Program-made: the position numbers and the translations under genes | In this document: positions 1 to 50,668 of the stretch, in pieces | How the letters are laid out: each line of letters begins with the position of its first letter | How positions within the stretch are numbered: the stretch's first letter is position 1 | Assembly: GCF_037975245.1 (NCBI RefSeq) | Contig: NC_092574.1 | Coordinates: 11,683,213 to 11,747,212, forward strand | Source of the DNA: Apostichopus japonicus | Taxonomy: Eukaryota > Echinodermata > Holothuroidea > Aspidochirotida > Stichopodidae | Direction: 5' to 3' | DNA: 64,000 nucleotides | The notes under the pieces: generated by a model | Databases searched by the model: none | Told to the model about the DNA's origin: nothing | What the model saw: the letters and a program-made list of their open reading frames with translations, nothing else

Positions 1-57
1 GATTTTTGAATGTGCTCAGATGCCAAATGCTGGCACTTGTGTAGCTTTACATAAATG

Positions 58-300
<243 letters not shown>

Positions 301-341
301 TTTTATTTATTTATTGAAATATGAATATGTCAATGACTTAC

Positions 342-38474
<38,133 letters not shown>

Positions 38475-38531
38475 CTGTGGTGTAGAAAGCATATAGGACT
38501 CAATTGTTTAAGTTTCCGTTGTGAAAAAATC

Positions 38532-38899
38532 CAAGGGCGTAGGAACCGGGGGGCTGGGGGCGCCGGCCCCCCAGTGAAAAATATGGAGGGGCGGAAGTAT
38601 CATTCCGCCCCCCCCCCCGCTTCGCAAGTCAGAAAACCCCTTTTTCATTTCCAAATGAGAAAAGAATCTCATTTGGAGCACCAAATTGCATCTAAGGCCA
38701 GGTGAAAATGCAAAATTATTTACACAATGGAGTGGGTGTTGAAGTGTGCTATATTGCACCAAATTGCATCTGAGGCCACCTGGAAATGCAAAAAATTTCC
38801 AAAGGGGAGGGGGACACCCCCTCCCCTTAGACCCCTCCCCCAGGCCGGCCATCAGTCTTCAGCCCCCCCCCCACTCAAAGGTACCTTCCTACGCCACTG
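38532..38899. mobile_element. Short hAT-like MITE, copy 2 (368 bp)
   Basis: It is the twin of 29134-29502 in the same orientation, from CAAGGGCGTAGGAACC to TACGCCACTG. Flanking A-rich bases are similar but not exact. It ends 57 bp upstream of the acceptor of C3 exon 1. Confidence 0.85.
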
Positions 38900-39522
38900 A
38901 AAAATACATATTATCATATAGTTGATCCTCAAACTTCCCGGTGCCACTAATTGACAACTGGCGCCCTCTGCTTAAAGTCCCCAACCCCGCCCCCCCACTC
39001 CCTAAGCATGAAGAGCGTTAGTCTCTTTCTCTCCTAGTACACTCATTTGTAGCAGTCTCTTCAGGCCTTGACAATTTCCAATTGAGGTTTAAGTTCACCC
39101 CAACCCCACCCCACGACGGATAGCAAGTATAGGGGGATTGAACCGTTATGAATGTGTTTTTGGTGGATAAAATATAAATAGCGAAAGTGGTGTGTGGCTA
39201 TGGAATCTTTGAATGCGACTCTCATGTAGGAAGGGCTGGGGGTCTTCCCTTATAAAGTTATACCAAAATGAAGTTTTCTGAGGCATATTAGGCACAAGGT
39301 ATAAATTAGATCAAAAGGCAAGGTTTGTGCTAATAAATAATTTTGAATTTTGAAGAAGAAACTGAAAACAACAACGAAAAAACGTTTTTCCACGTACTGA
39401 AGGTGCATGGGAACATTCCACCATCCCCTTGAGCACGTCACTGGAACAATATAACAGCAAGTACTTTAAAGTTAGAAAGTAAAACAGCTGAAAGATTTTT
39501 TTAATGAAACTTTCGTGCTGCT

Positions 39523-39765
<243 letters not shown>

Positions 39766-40758
39766 ATTTACCTGTTAAATTGATCTCGGCTACCTATATA
39801 TTGCTGTATCATGGAATACACAAATGTATGTATTGTAAAGGAACATGTAATTCCAAGAGTTCTATGTATGAAGATATGTTTAGTTTCTGCCCACATCTGT
39901 GGTGTGTTCTACAATAAAACGTACTACCCAGCTAACACATCTCGGGAACCCCAAGCCGGTGTTTATTTGTTTCACATGCAATGATACTTTCTGCGTTTTC
40001 TTATCGGAACTTTTGATACGGAAAAATTACCACTTTGACCGTTTTCAGACAAAATCACATTCCCATGTAATCACTCAGCTGAATATGTGAGGTGAAAACT
40101 AGTCTAGGGATTTCGGTATCACACAAGACAACTTACAAAAACACTGTCGATATTTCCCAAGAGCCTCAAGGACTATAACGACCTTTTTTGATAGCCCACA
40201 GCACAATGTAGTAGCTTTACTCAGAAAAGTACTTTAATGCGATTTTGTTGGAATAGGCCTAAGGTGTAACAACGCAGAATTTAGTGGTTTCTGGTCAAAT
40301 TTACAATCTGATGTCGAGACAGCTATATCTCAATTATTGTGACATTACTTGTATTCTATCAATCTCTTTTTTAGTTTACCTTGAGAACACGTAGCAGCTT
40401 CTATAGATATATAGATAGATAGAGATAGACAGACAGGCATACCGACAGACAGGACAAACAGATAGATAGGCAAAAGTCTACAGTGGAATGAAGACCTTCC
40501 TTCCTGGTTTCGAACCTCTATGTATGTAACTGTTTAAAGTATTTATGCAAATGACCTTCCTTGCAATAAGCTTAATTCTGCACATTGCAGTCAATTCGCC
40601 GATTATACCTCGCTATTTGGCTCAGTAATACGAGAATTTCTTTGTGCATTAGTTCGAATAAAAAGTACTGACTGTATCAGCACCTGGTGTAGTTAAAATA
40701 AACCCAAATTAATCTAAGATTGTGATCTTTAAGTATCCTTACTCTAATGACTTAATAT

Positions 40759-41646
40759 TGTAGCGGAAAGCTACGACTTTTCCTTAGTGAGATACGTTTC
40801 GTTCCCTCAGGGGTTACATCTGTTGCGCTCCGCGGAGGCAACGAGAGATGTTTATCCGAAACAGGAACTGATTACGTAATGTTGCTATATCGATGTATTC
40901 CCGTGACTGGCATAGGCAGGCACGGCGGTGGGTGTGTGAGTCGATCCCATTGGTCGCAACTCACCGTAGTTATATATACAAGTAGTCCCTGATTGGTCTA
41001 AGCCTATTTTTACAGTTTATGTACGGACGTTTGTAAACGGGGGTTATTTCCGGGGTATTTAACGAAGGGTTCTTTCGTCAATGAGAGAGTCAGAGGGTCG
41101 GAGAGTCGGTCGAGTGCAAGACGAGGAACTTTCCTTCCGGCGGCTCGTGGTAAAGCCTTTGATATTTGCTAAGTCCAAACAAATGTGTTTAAGCATTTTA
41201 GAGTGCCCACATCTCTGCGCTGCCCGAGTCCAGCGGATTGCCCAACCCCTGCGCTGCCCGAGTCCAGCGGATTGCCCGACACCTGCGCTGCCCGAGTCCA
41301 GCGGATTGCCCGACCCCTGCGCTGCCCGAGTCCAGCGGATTGCCCGACACCTGCGCTGCCCGAGTCCAGCGGACTGCCCGACCCTTGCGCAGCCCAGTCT
41401 AACTTAGCCATGTTTATCATTGGGTTGTGCCCGACCCCAGTACGTTATATTGGGCAAATGTAAATATTGTATTATACGCTGTAGATGTAGAACGAGATTA
41501 GAAATAATACTTTTATTAATCTTACAACTCTGGTGTCTGCCTCCTGATTTAGAGTTAATCTGTACCCGTCCCCCATCTACCTCCCCTACCCTCCTCCAGT
41601 TGGTTTCGACACAGGTTTTACACTACCAGACGTTGGCGGCGTTACA
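40759..41646 (+). repeat. Probable solo LTR (888 bp)
   Basis: It starts TGTAGCGGAAAGC and ends GGCGGCGTTACA, flanked by the 4-bp duplication atat (40755-40758, 41647-41650). It has a TATA-like site (tatatatacaag, about 40971), an acttttattaat stretch and a U5-like end with ctggtgtctgcctcctga. Length and ends suit a Gypsy-type LTR. No internal region or second LTR. Confidence 0.55.
41218..41396. repeat. 34-bp GC-rich tandem repeat, about 5 copies
   Basis: The unit cgctgcccgagtccagcgga plus ttgcccgacccctg repeats with few changes. It lies inside the presumed LTR. All frames are open because of composition, so the ORFs here are not genes. Confidence 0.9.
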
Positions 41647-41650
41647 ATAT

Positions 41651-42475
41651 TATCTCCAGTAAAAAAGCTGTTTTCCTGTGAATTACTCTGGACAGTAAGC
41701 ATAACTTTGGAAAACACCGGAAGAATATTTCTCTTCCGGGGAACAGCCCAGCCACTGGGAAGGATTTTTTTCTTTCTCTTTCTTAGTTCTCCTCCAGGGA
41801 GGGTGGTTTGCCAGGCCTGAAGCAGCCTTCCGGTAGTTTTGTTGTTGTTGAAGTTCATGAAGCTATACCATTCTGTGTGTATACATTGCTTGTCTTCTTA
41901 CCCTTATCATTGTATCAATATAGATAGTCTGTGTTTAAAAACAATGTCTTTGCTAACACGGGCTCGATTAGGCCTACAGTGGAATGACGACCCTTAGTCG
42001 AATTTCTGGATCCCCCAACCCCACGGGAAATTCACGCATTCGATGCTCCGGTTGGCAAATGTCATTTACTGCTTTCATCGCCTCTGAACAAAAAATCCGC
42101 CCAACCCCATGGCTTGAGAAGGCTCCTCGCCGATGCTCAAACATTCCGACAAAACGACACAAATTTCAGTAATTGCAATGATTCTCAACAGAAGCACGAT
42201 ATGTGCCTCTCGTTAACCTTTTTCTTCATTTTTTCCACTACGGGGCACTGATTACAATTTTATATATTCAACAAAAGGCAATATTTAAACCAAAAGGCAA
42301 ATCTTTACTACAAAAAAAGGGGACAGGGTACTTCTTTCCAAAAGGGCACATCTTTTCTTATGGAAAGGGGCAATTTGGACCTCCCCCCGCAAATCTGGAA
42401 AACGTCCTACTCCCCTCCCCCCGTGCCCCCTGGATACGCTACCCTTGTCTAATAGTTAACGGTTCATATTGCTAC

Positions 42476-42520
<45 letters not shown>

Positions 42521-42853
42521 TGTGGAACGTGCGCATGAAATGCAATCTCTTTATATTTTATTTCACTAAGGAAAATGTCCGTGTAAGCTGATCAGTCGGA
42601 AGGACGTTAGACAAGTTTTGCTACACAATAGTTATAAATAATTAACAATCATGGAATTGGAAGTAAACATGCTACATGAAAGCTTGAATTCTCAAGCTTT
42701 TGTTTCCGTTTTGTCAAATGAAGCATATATTTTATACCTTTTCATACTTTTGCTCATTGTTGATGATGAGGTAACAGTTTTGGTTAAAATACAGTAATGA
42801 AAGCTTATTGTTAATATATTAGTGAGTATATATGTTGTTAGAAGTATTTCCAA
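41651..42853. other. Intergenic, no gene seen
   Basis: It contains a (GA)n run at 42481-42518 and a short motif ctacagtggaatgacgaccc (41971) that recurs at 18258 and 40480. Nothing coding was recognised. Confidence 0.5.
42481..42518. repeat. (GA)n microsatellite
   Basis: About 19 GA units, the only long non-TA dinucleotide array in the window. Confidence 0.95.
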
Positions 42854-43220
42854 CAGGCGCGTAGCCAAGGGGAGGGGCGGAGGGGCAGCCCCCCCCCTTG
42901 AGCATGGGCGGCGATCATGGGGGTCCCCCCAATATTTTAGGTGGGGGGATATAGTATCTAATATCCCCCCCAATATTTGGTGGCATAATTTTTTTTAAGC
43001 ATATGTTTTGTATGTTTCTATGATATCGCTAGTAATTTCAAAATAGAAAATGCTTAGATGCAACTTACAAGGCCTGGGAAGTGCCATTTCCAGCGATCTG
43101 GGAGGCATTTTCGGCCAAAATTTTCTTTTGCGCTTCGCGCCAACCTATGGTGGCGCTACCCTTAGAAAGTCTGGGTACAAGCTTTGCCCCTCCCTTGGCA
43201 AATTCCTCGCAAGGCCCCTA
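42854..43220. mobile_element. hAT-like repeat copy, inverted orientation
   Basis: It starts CAGGCGCGTAGCCAAGG and contains the complement of the family body (gggaagtgccatttccagcg, gcgcttcgcgccaacctatg), ending near cttggcaaattcctcgc. It is the inverse of the copy at 35695. Target duplication not recognised. Confidence 0.65.
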
Positions 43221-43437
43221 TCTAACCGTGTCACAATTTGTTACTATATATGACCGAAAGTACCGTAGTTTTTACTTTTTTTTTCTCGAAATGAATAGCT
43301 AGACGGTACGCATCCGTAATGAAATTTGGTTTGCATCTTGTGTATGAGTGTAAGTACGTACAATCATACATATGATCCACATCGATATGGGTGCACTGGG
43401 TTTCCATTGTGCCTGTTTCCTACAATATTTCTAACCG

Positions 43438-43740
43438 CAGGTGCGTAGCCAAGGGAGGGGGGGGTGAAGGTTGGAGACCGCCCTCCCCCTCGAGCATATT
43501 TTGGGGGTATTTTCTATGATATTGAAGTTTTTTTTGTAGCCGTTATAAGAGGTTTGAATATTTGTACACCAATAATTTAACTGTCTAGTGAATTTTCGAA
43601 AATTCCTTGACCAACATTCTTCATCATGATACTTCCCTCTACTCGTGCAATTTTGACCGGTCTGTTAGGGGTTGAGGGGAGGGGGGGGGGTTCTATATTG
43701 GTTGTCCATAGATGAAATTTTGTGCAACATTATGGGTATG
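43438..43740. mobile_element. hAT-like repeat copy, diverged
   Basis: It starts CAGGTGCGTAGCCAAGG; the 43591-43730 part is the inverse complement of 55464-55590 (ttgaccggtctgttaggggt, gttgtccatagatgaaattt). The right end is unclear. Confidence 0.55.
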
Positions 43741-44423
43741 TTTTGAAGTGAATTTATTATTCAAATTCTGAGCAAATAATGGTCTTAAAACCTTGAAAAG
43801 TGGGGCTGACGGGTATTGTGGGGCGTTACGTAGAATTACCTACAAAAGCAATGATCCACAGGAGATACAATGAGGTCGAACATGATGTGTGACTGGTGAC
43901 AAAAGGTTATGAATGAAAAAAAAAACTTAGGAAAAACTTGGTTCTCAGGCAAAAGTGTACATCTGGTTGGTCATTTTCAAGCCCGAGAAGCATGGGCGTC
44001 AACAGGTGGGGGACGGGGGGGACATGTCCCCCCACTTTCAAAAGTGGAGGGGATATCATATCATTTGTCCCACCCACTTTTCAGAGTAGTTATTAAAAAA
44101 AATCACATGCATATGCGCGATTTTCTATCATTACGGTCAAGAAATCTGGACTCCCTGGGCCCCTGCTATCTATCACTTGCACCGTCATTTATCTCCCATT
44201 CTCCCAATATCCTAAATCTGCCCATTTAATTCGTTCGGGGGGGGGGGGGAGAGACCATTCGAAAGTGTATTGAATCTTGCACACATGTTGTTTGTATGGG
44301 TTCCAAGGGATTAGGTAAGCCATACAGGTAGATGGTGATGAGTTACTATGTTCATATCACTACCTCCAGTCCCTTGGACTGGACGGACGAATAGGGGTGT
44401 AGGGGTTAAGTAATTAAGGCTAC

Positions 44424-44500
44424 ACGCTAAGAACTGTTGGGCAAATTTAGTTGGGTAATAATTTTTTTGGCAAAAATTGCCCAACTCCTGAGAGTCAATT
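44424..44500. repeat. Small MITE fragment related to the 52063 element
   Basis: tacacgctaagaactgttggg and ggcaaaaattgcccaac form inverted ends, and the same tacacgctaagaac and ttgcccaac modules occur (inverted) at 52375-52412. Confidence 0.45.
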
Positions 44501-44709
44501 ACTATGTTTGTAAGCAAAATGTTGCTTCATGCACTTAGCAAAGGGTTTGTGCCAAATAGTTGAGCACAAAGAGTGTTGCGTGCAACAAATTCGTTTGGCC
44601 TTCATTGTTCTGCACTGCAATCGCGCCATACCGTACCTGTGCGCAGTCTCAAGCTCCGAAAAGCGAACGGTGATTTGTCGTAATACTTGCTCTATGGCCG
44701 TAATTCATC

Positions 44710-44779
44710 ATGTCAGAGCCTGAAGTCAAATCAATTCTCACCAGATGGGGAATGGATGAGCTAATAGAGACTTTTGAAG
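44710..44779 (+). CDS. SAMD3-like exon 1 (start)
   Basis: It opens MSEPEVKSILTRWGMDELIE and ends in a split codon before gtagtt. Together with exon 2 it completes the first SAM helix (ETFEDNEID), which supports this start. Too short for ORF calling. Confidence 0.85.
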
Positions 44780-47700
44780 GTAGTTATTTGTAATTTCCTT
44801 CGCCAAAACCGTAAAACTATGCATGTGCGGCATACACGATTTTAACTTCCGTCCGTTGGCCTAACGCGAGGCTAGGTCGCCGTTACTATTTGTTGTAGGC
44901 ATATACGTTAGCCTAGAAGTAGTAACAGTAACGTTTTAAATTTTAGCTAAGCAAGTAGGTATTATTAGTGTTAAGATGTAGTGTGAAGTCTTATGTTATG
45001 AATATGATAATGGGCTAGGCTAGTACACAGAAACTGTGGTCACGCTCCACCGAAAGTATGCACCAAGGGCCTAGTCTTGGCCAGACATTTCGTACTCATT
45101 CTTTGTGATAGTGATGATTTGGTGAGCCTAACACCATGATTAGCCTAGGCCTAGTTACAGAGTTTTTACCAGTTGAAATGTTGCTTAGGCCTAGGTTGCA
45201 ATTGAGACCTGTAATAGGCTAGCTATGCTGGATTACTGGAGGTCCAACATAGGACCAGGCCTTAGCCCAGCCTACCGCAAGTATGCTATATCACCACTCA
45301 GTTATGGTTTAGTTATTTTCCTCTAGTCTTATTGGGAAGTTGCTGCCACTGGGGGAGGGGGTGTCCCATGCATGACCACTTTGTAAAGCTCAAGCCTGTA
45401 TAACATTTGACCTAGGCCGACATTGTGTGAATGAAAAGGACAATTACCCGTTCTTCGAGTTCTTTAAGGAAAATCTGTAAGTTTAAGAATAAATCATGTA
45501 CTTATTTGAAAACCGTTAAGTATTGTGAGTTGCTACAGTATTTCAATTCTCAATCCGTTTTCATCCTGTATGGCCTAGTCTGTTCCTCGATTTGATGTAA
45601 ACATTTCTTTATTAAACTATCTAATTAGCAGCACAAATATAGTGTTTAGATTACATTGATAAATTGGCAAAATCAGTCAAAATCCAAACCTACTATGTAC
45701 AGCAGTTTCGCTGTTGTACATCTAGCCTCAAAAGCGCAGCGCACAATAGGTATAGTGTAATCAAATAGAACTTGCATATTAAACTGAGACTGCTCTGTTT
45801 CATTGTTATGAATCTGCTGTGCGGCAAATAGTAACACGTACAATACTACAATAGCTGTAGGTTGGTTACGCGCAAAGTATGTTGGCGATTGTAGGCCTAT
45901 GTAGGCTAACTATATGAACCGATGCATTATGAAAGTTTGTTATTGTAGTTTGCATGACTATCATGATAATAAGATTAGTTTTTGGAAAATTATAAGAAAC
46001 TATTAAAAGTAGAATTTTGAATTTTCTATCAGGAATACCTGTAGGCCTCTACGGTAGAGATTTGCCCGCACCAAGTAGATATAAAGCGCCGGGCGGGATT
46101 TTTTAATAATTGCCAGGCGGAAATTCCTAGGGCTGGGTGGAACCGCCTGACAGGGGCACATCTCTGGAAGAAAAATGGACAGCTGACAAGTTTGCTTGTT
46201 TTGATTTTTTATTCAGGAGTTGGCTTGTGCTTTGTTAGTATTTACAGGAATGGTGGTCTATGTTTTCTTTAATTTGCATTCAGTTCGTCTTTTAAAGCCA
46301 CCTAGGTTACCAATTTCAAACATTGGTCAGTAGTTTTCTCAAATTGTTTTGATCACATTATTCACATAAATATGAATAGGTTTTAAAGTAATAATGTTTT
46401 CTTTCTTGTTTGTTGTTTGTTGTTTCTTTCAGACAATGAGATCGACCTTGAATCATTCAAACTTCTTGATGAAACTTCACTGAAAGAGCTGATTCCAAAA
46501 GTTGGGCTCCGTGTCAAGTTTGCCTACAGATTGAAAAGCTATGTTAGTATTATGACCACTGTTTCTGCATACTTTACTTTACTACTTATAGTTACTATCA
46601 TGTTATTAGTATGCTTCAAGTGTCTGGCTACATTACAAGAGGCAAGTGTAGAAGCTCTTCTTGGTCATTTAAAATACATACATGGCATTCATTCCGGAAC
46701 TGGAACAAAACTAGTGTGAGGGGGCCAATGGATGTGTGTGGATGGGGGGGGGGGGTTATTATCTACTTATAAGCCAGAGTGACACTATCTGTTGGTGCAT
46801 ATTGTACCCCCTGTGCTGGATTTGCCACAGGAAATATCCAAATAGACTCAAATTTTGCACCAAATGTGGGCATACTTACAAAACATCAAGTAATATTTGA
46901 TAACCAGTGTCAAGTAAAAAGGGAATTATTGTAGTAAACACATTATTGCAGATATGTTTAACTTTTTGAAGGGATTGGGATAGTTAATTGTGAAATTGGT
47001 GGTATTTCATTTTCACAGGAGGCATTTTACACTAAAAGCACCAGTGGGAGACCAGCGAGCGGTTGGTTGGAAGAGCATCTTAAATACAGTAGAAAACGAG
47101 TGAAGAAATACAGCACAACTGAAGAAGCAACATCACCAGAAGGCAAGCATGATAATGATGAAGACACTGGTGAGTGTGAAACACTTAAGTAACTTAGTCA
47201 ACACTGAATTGAAGGGCCCCTCACCAGTGGAGGGTAGGGGTGGGGGAATAAAGAAAGAACCTTGATAAGAAAGAATTATTGTACTGCAAACTTGGGATGT
47301 TCCATAGGTTTATGAAAGGTTTTGATCCCCTTGGGTTATAGGAGTGTAGTGGGGAGTGTAGAGAATGAGAAAATTCACCCGCACTAGGCAGTTGAACAAT
47401 TTCTAAATGTTTTTTTTATTCTCTTGGTAGATGGAAGGGGCTCCCAATTGGCTGGTCAATTTTTAGTGAACATGTTGATATGTAAGGAAAGATTCATTGT
47501 GCTGCAAGAATAATGTTTCACACTAACACAGTTTTTAATCCTGATGTTGATGTGAATGGGGGGGGGGGGGGAGGGGTTCAAGGTGGACTTGGGGATTTGA
47601 ATCTTGGCACTCCATTAATATCTGGAAAAAGCCTGGATGGATGAGCAAATAGGAGTAACCTGGTAGTGGGGTGTTAATATAAGAAAAATTTGTGCATTGA

Positions 47701-50668
47701 ATTTCACTAAATTCAGATCACATTGCTGTCTTCAAAAAGTAGTCATACAATAAGAAATACTTTCCTCAACCAATAGTATCTGTTTATTTCGGTGCTAACA
47801 TTAAGTTTCATCACAACTTAGTTTTATGGTTTCAATGTAAAGAGAAGCATATGCATTCATAGTGGCTTATGTGTGTGTGTGTGCGTGTGTATGCGTGGGT
47901 ATATGCATGTGTGTATGTGCTCAAGACTAGAAGCTTAGTCAGATCTCATATTTAGTTGTAGGTGGACCATAGAACCCTATTATTACCTAATTAAAACCGC
48001 TATGCATTTTTGCATTCTGATTTCAGATGATTCTGTGTCTGAGGAGGACACCCAAAAGATGAAGACGTGGCTTCAACATAATGAGCAGCCACGTGCTACT
48101 ATGGAAGAGTACATGCTAAAGACAGCAAAGAGAAGACAGATACTGATCAAATCAAAAGGCTTCAAAGAAGCTCTTGTGGAGTATCCAAAGATACTACTTC
48201 CAGGCATGGTAAGTATTGAAAAGTCAGCATATTGTAAATGCTACTAGGATGAATGGGTTTGTTCATTAATTTCTACCTCTGCAGCTTATCTTTTGTGATG
48301 TTTTATGGAAGTAGCTGTTTTCTAAGTCACAGCTGTTGAGAATGGGAGGGTTCTTATGTCTCAATGACAGTGCTCTTGAATTAATTGTGCTTGGAGCATA
48401 GAAAGAATGCAACTTTAACATAACTTTTAAGAATATTGTGCTGAACAGTGATTGACTCAGAACATTCCTTGATAATAGCTGTTTGACCCATTTTGTAAGG
48501 ATTGTAGATGTTTCCAACATCTTGGAGCATTGATGACCTGATACCAGGTTTGTGCTATTAATTCACAAATGGTAATGGTTGAGTTTGGAAGACAAATATA
48601 TGTCTTATTGTAATACTTTACATTTTGGCTGCCCTTGCAAATTCATTCAGGCTTCATGCACATCATTACAGGGGTGGTAAATGAAGGATTAGATATAGGC
48701 CTACAGATATATGCAGTGTGACAAGCTGAAATAAGACTAACCGGTATTCTCCAAAAAGATGAATACACAGTTTTGCTGAGTCAAAGCTGAAAGATTAAAT
48801 GCACCAATTCTGCAAGAAAATGCTGCAAACATATGTAGTTATGGTCTACTTTCTCCAATTTGTGATTTGAACGATTGGAACGAATGGCAAACCTTCTGGT
48901 GAAAAACGGTTTCTCATGCCTAAATTCCTGATATGTGCTTTAACTACAATTTCTTGTTTCTCAATGCCTTTTTGCATTGTGTCTTTCTAGTAGTTTTGTG
49001 TGATTGACATTGCACTAACCTCAGCATTACGTCAGTGCAATCAGTGATTTACCAAATTATTTCCCATTCCATTCTCCAAATGCTCTCCTTTAGTGAATAG
49101 TTTTCTTTACTCTCCCATCTTAATGTATATACAGATTGAACAAGATTTCCAAGTACTTCAACCAGAATCAGCAGAAAAATTGTATGAGAAGTGGCCAGCT
49201 GTCTGCAAGGTCATTTTATCATATACGGAAAAGAACTTTCCAGGATGGATGAAAGAACTTCCTTGGGACTGCACACTTTGTAAGTTGGATTAAGCATCAC
49301 AAACCAGTAAAAAAGTTTTGTGTAATGTTACCAAAGGAGAAAAATTTAGACAAACAGCTTTTGACTAATAGTATGAAGTATGTGTGTGTTTGTGTGTGAA
49401 AAGAAGGATGTAATTGTCTATATTACCAATTGTAAAATCTTGGTAAATTCAAGGTTCATATGACACACACAGGAGACACACACATTGAGCAATTCCCTTA
49501 ATCAACTGCCTTTGACTTTTGTTTTAGCATATATTTTTCACCCCTAAAAATTTGGGCATCCCATCCCTGCAGTAAAATGGAAATGGCAACCCATGATTAA
49601 GGGCAGTGCACTCACGAGGGGTTTATGCAACTATTTATAAAACCCTGCAAGTTCGTATAACAGTCTATATGTACATTTTTATTTTCTGCGTTTTGACAGT
49701 GACAGAAGAGGAACTTGGATTTTTTGCTCTGCCATATGTATTTCAGAGTCGGCACAAGAGAAAGAAGGGCAGAGGATCTATGTCAGTTTCTGCCGGTGTA
49801 AAGGCATTCATAGACATCCGATCTGTAAGTATTGAATATTCATTCAGTTCATAGATGATGTAGGCTGGATATTTATGCAAATCTGCTGGCACCCTATGAC
49901 CATGTGAAGCTACACTTGTGATATGCCACAATATGCTGTTAAACCAAGATTTATTCACAATATTTGTAGCATTATTTGTTATTACACAGTTAGTAGATAT
50001 TGATACTTCAAGGTCAGCATCACAAGCTTTTTCATATCTTTGATGGTATCATCGGTCAACAGGGGATATCATGAATTTTGGTGTCACAAAATGTTTAGTA
50101 TTGTCAATGTTTTTCATTACAGTGATGTCTACTCAGTTGCCAATATCAGTAAGCCATTTGTCTGATATGCATTCATTTATGCTAATAACAAAACTTTATT
50201 ATGGTTATCGTGAAATAAATTATTGGCCTACACTTTTTCCATCGTTATATCTGCCATTAGTCTGTTGTCTGTCTGTCTGTTGGTCAGCTGTGTCTCTCTT
50301 TCAGTCAGCATTTATGTGAATGATTTATACATCCTTTATCATTACAGAACGTGACAAACATCAAGTCCTTTTGTGGAGATATAGATGAAACGGTACATCC
50401 ACAGCCATTTACTGTAGTTCTTTGGGACTTAAAGCAGAAGTCTCGTCAATTTTTTGTGCTGATTGAGAGAAAGGCTCTACCTGCAACCTCACTGTTGAAA
50501 GCCATTGACACATGCTTCAAGATGCACTTTGTGTTCGATATTGAGTATCAGCCTGACTGTGAGGCATCATGGCAATTTCTGCAAAGCATTATTTATGAGT
50601 TGAACACAGCTATCACAAAGGAAATAAGCTCTGTGAAGGCTTTCCGTGCCTATTACAACTCAATGTAA
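44710..50668 (+). CDS. SAM-domain protein, SAMD3-like (7 exons, 367 aa)
   Basis: A complete multi-exon gene. Exons: 44710-44779, 46433-46542, 47019-47169, 48027-48208, 49135-49279, 49700-49824, 50348-50668. All ends are GT/AG and phases alternate 1,0,1,0,1,0, for 1104 nt. Residues 1-60 form a SAM domain (MSEPEVKSILTRWGMDELIE ... LKELIPKVGLRVKFAYRLKS), a helical module for protein or RNA binding. A charged linker follows, then a C-terminal domain (KGFKEALVEYPKILLPGM, KLYEKWPAVCKVILSY, FFVLIERKALP, IDTCFKMHFVFDIEY). Its order and pattern resemble the C-terminal half of vertebrate SAMD3, whose larger middle part seems absent. Function unknown; probably cytosolic (no signal peptide or membrane segment). 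Divergent from the C3-like gene. Confidence 0.88.
46433..46542 (+). CDS. SAMD3-like exon 2 (SAM domain)
   Basis: NEIDLESFKLLDETSLKELI then PKVGLRVKFAYRLKSY, the body of the SAM domain. The acceptor is ctttcag and the donor gttagt. The open frame running past 46542 is intronic. Confidence 0.9.
47019..47169 (+). CDS. SAMD3-like exon 3 (linker)
   Basis: EAFYTKSTSGRPASGWLEEH followed by a basic then acidic stretch (KYSRKRVKKY, GKHDNDED). The acceptor is tttcacag and the donor gtgagt. Confidence 0.83.
48027..48208 (+). CDS. SAMD3-like exon 4
   Basis: MKTWLQHNEQPRATMEEYML then KGFKEALVEYPKILLPGM. The acceptor is tgatttcag and the donor gtaagt, both strong. Confidence 0.9.
49135..49279 (+). CDS. 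SAMD3-like exon 5
   Basis: IEQDFQVLQPESAEKLYEKW ... NFPGWMKELPWD. The acceptor is tatatacag and the donor gtaagt. Confidence 0.9.
49700..49824 (+). CDS. SAMD3-like exon 6
   Basis: TEEELGFFALPYVFQSRHKR then basic KKGRG and VKAFIDIRS. The acceptor is ttttgacag and the donor gtaagt. The open frame upstream of 49700 is intron. Confidence 0.88.
50348..50668 (+). CDS. SAMD3-like exon 7 (C-terminus)
   Basis: NVTNIKSFCGDIDETVHPQP, FFVLIERKALP and SWQFLQSIIYELNTAI, ending at TAA 50666-50668. The acceptor is atcattacag. This segment resembles the C-terminal end of SAMD3. Confidence 0.92.
   Translation, partial: NVTNIKSFCGDIDETVHPQPFTVVLWDLKQKSRQFFVLIERKALPATSLLKAIDTCFKMHFVFDIEYQPDCEASWQFLQSIIYELNTAITKEISSVKAFRAYYNSM

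Noticed and set aside
41081-41463. Overlapping frames with repeated P-E-S-S-G-L-P-D or A-R-V-Q-R-I
   Set aside because: They come from a 34-bp GC-rich tandem repeat that is open in all frames; no start context or domain.
50071-50319. 82-residue frame between SAMD3-like exons 6 and 7
   Set aside because: Lies wholly inside an intron with strong splice sites on both sides; no homology.
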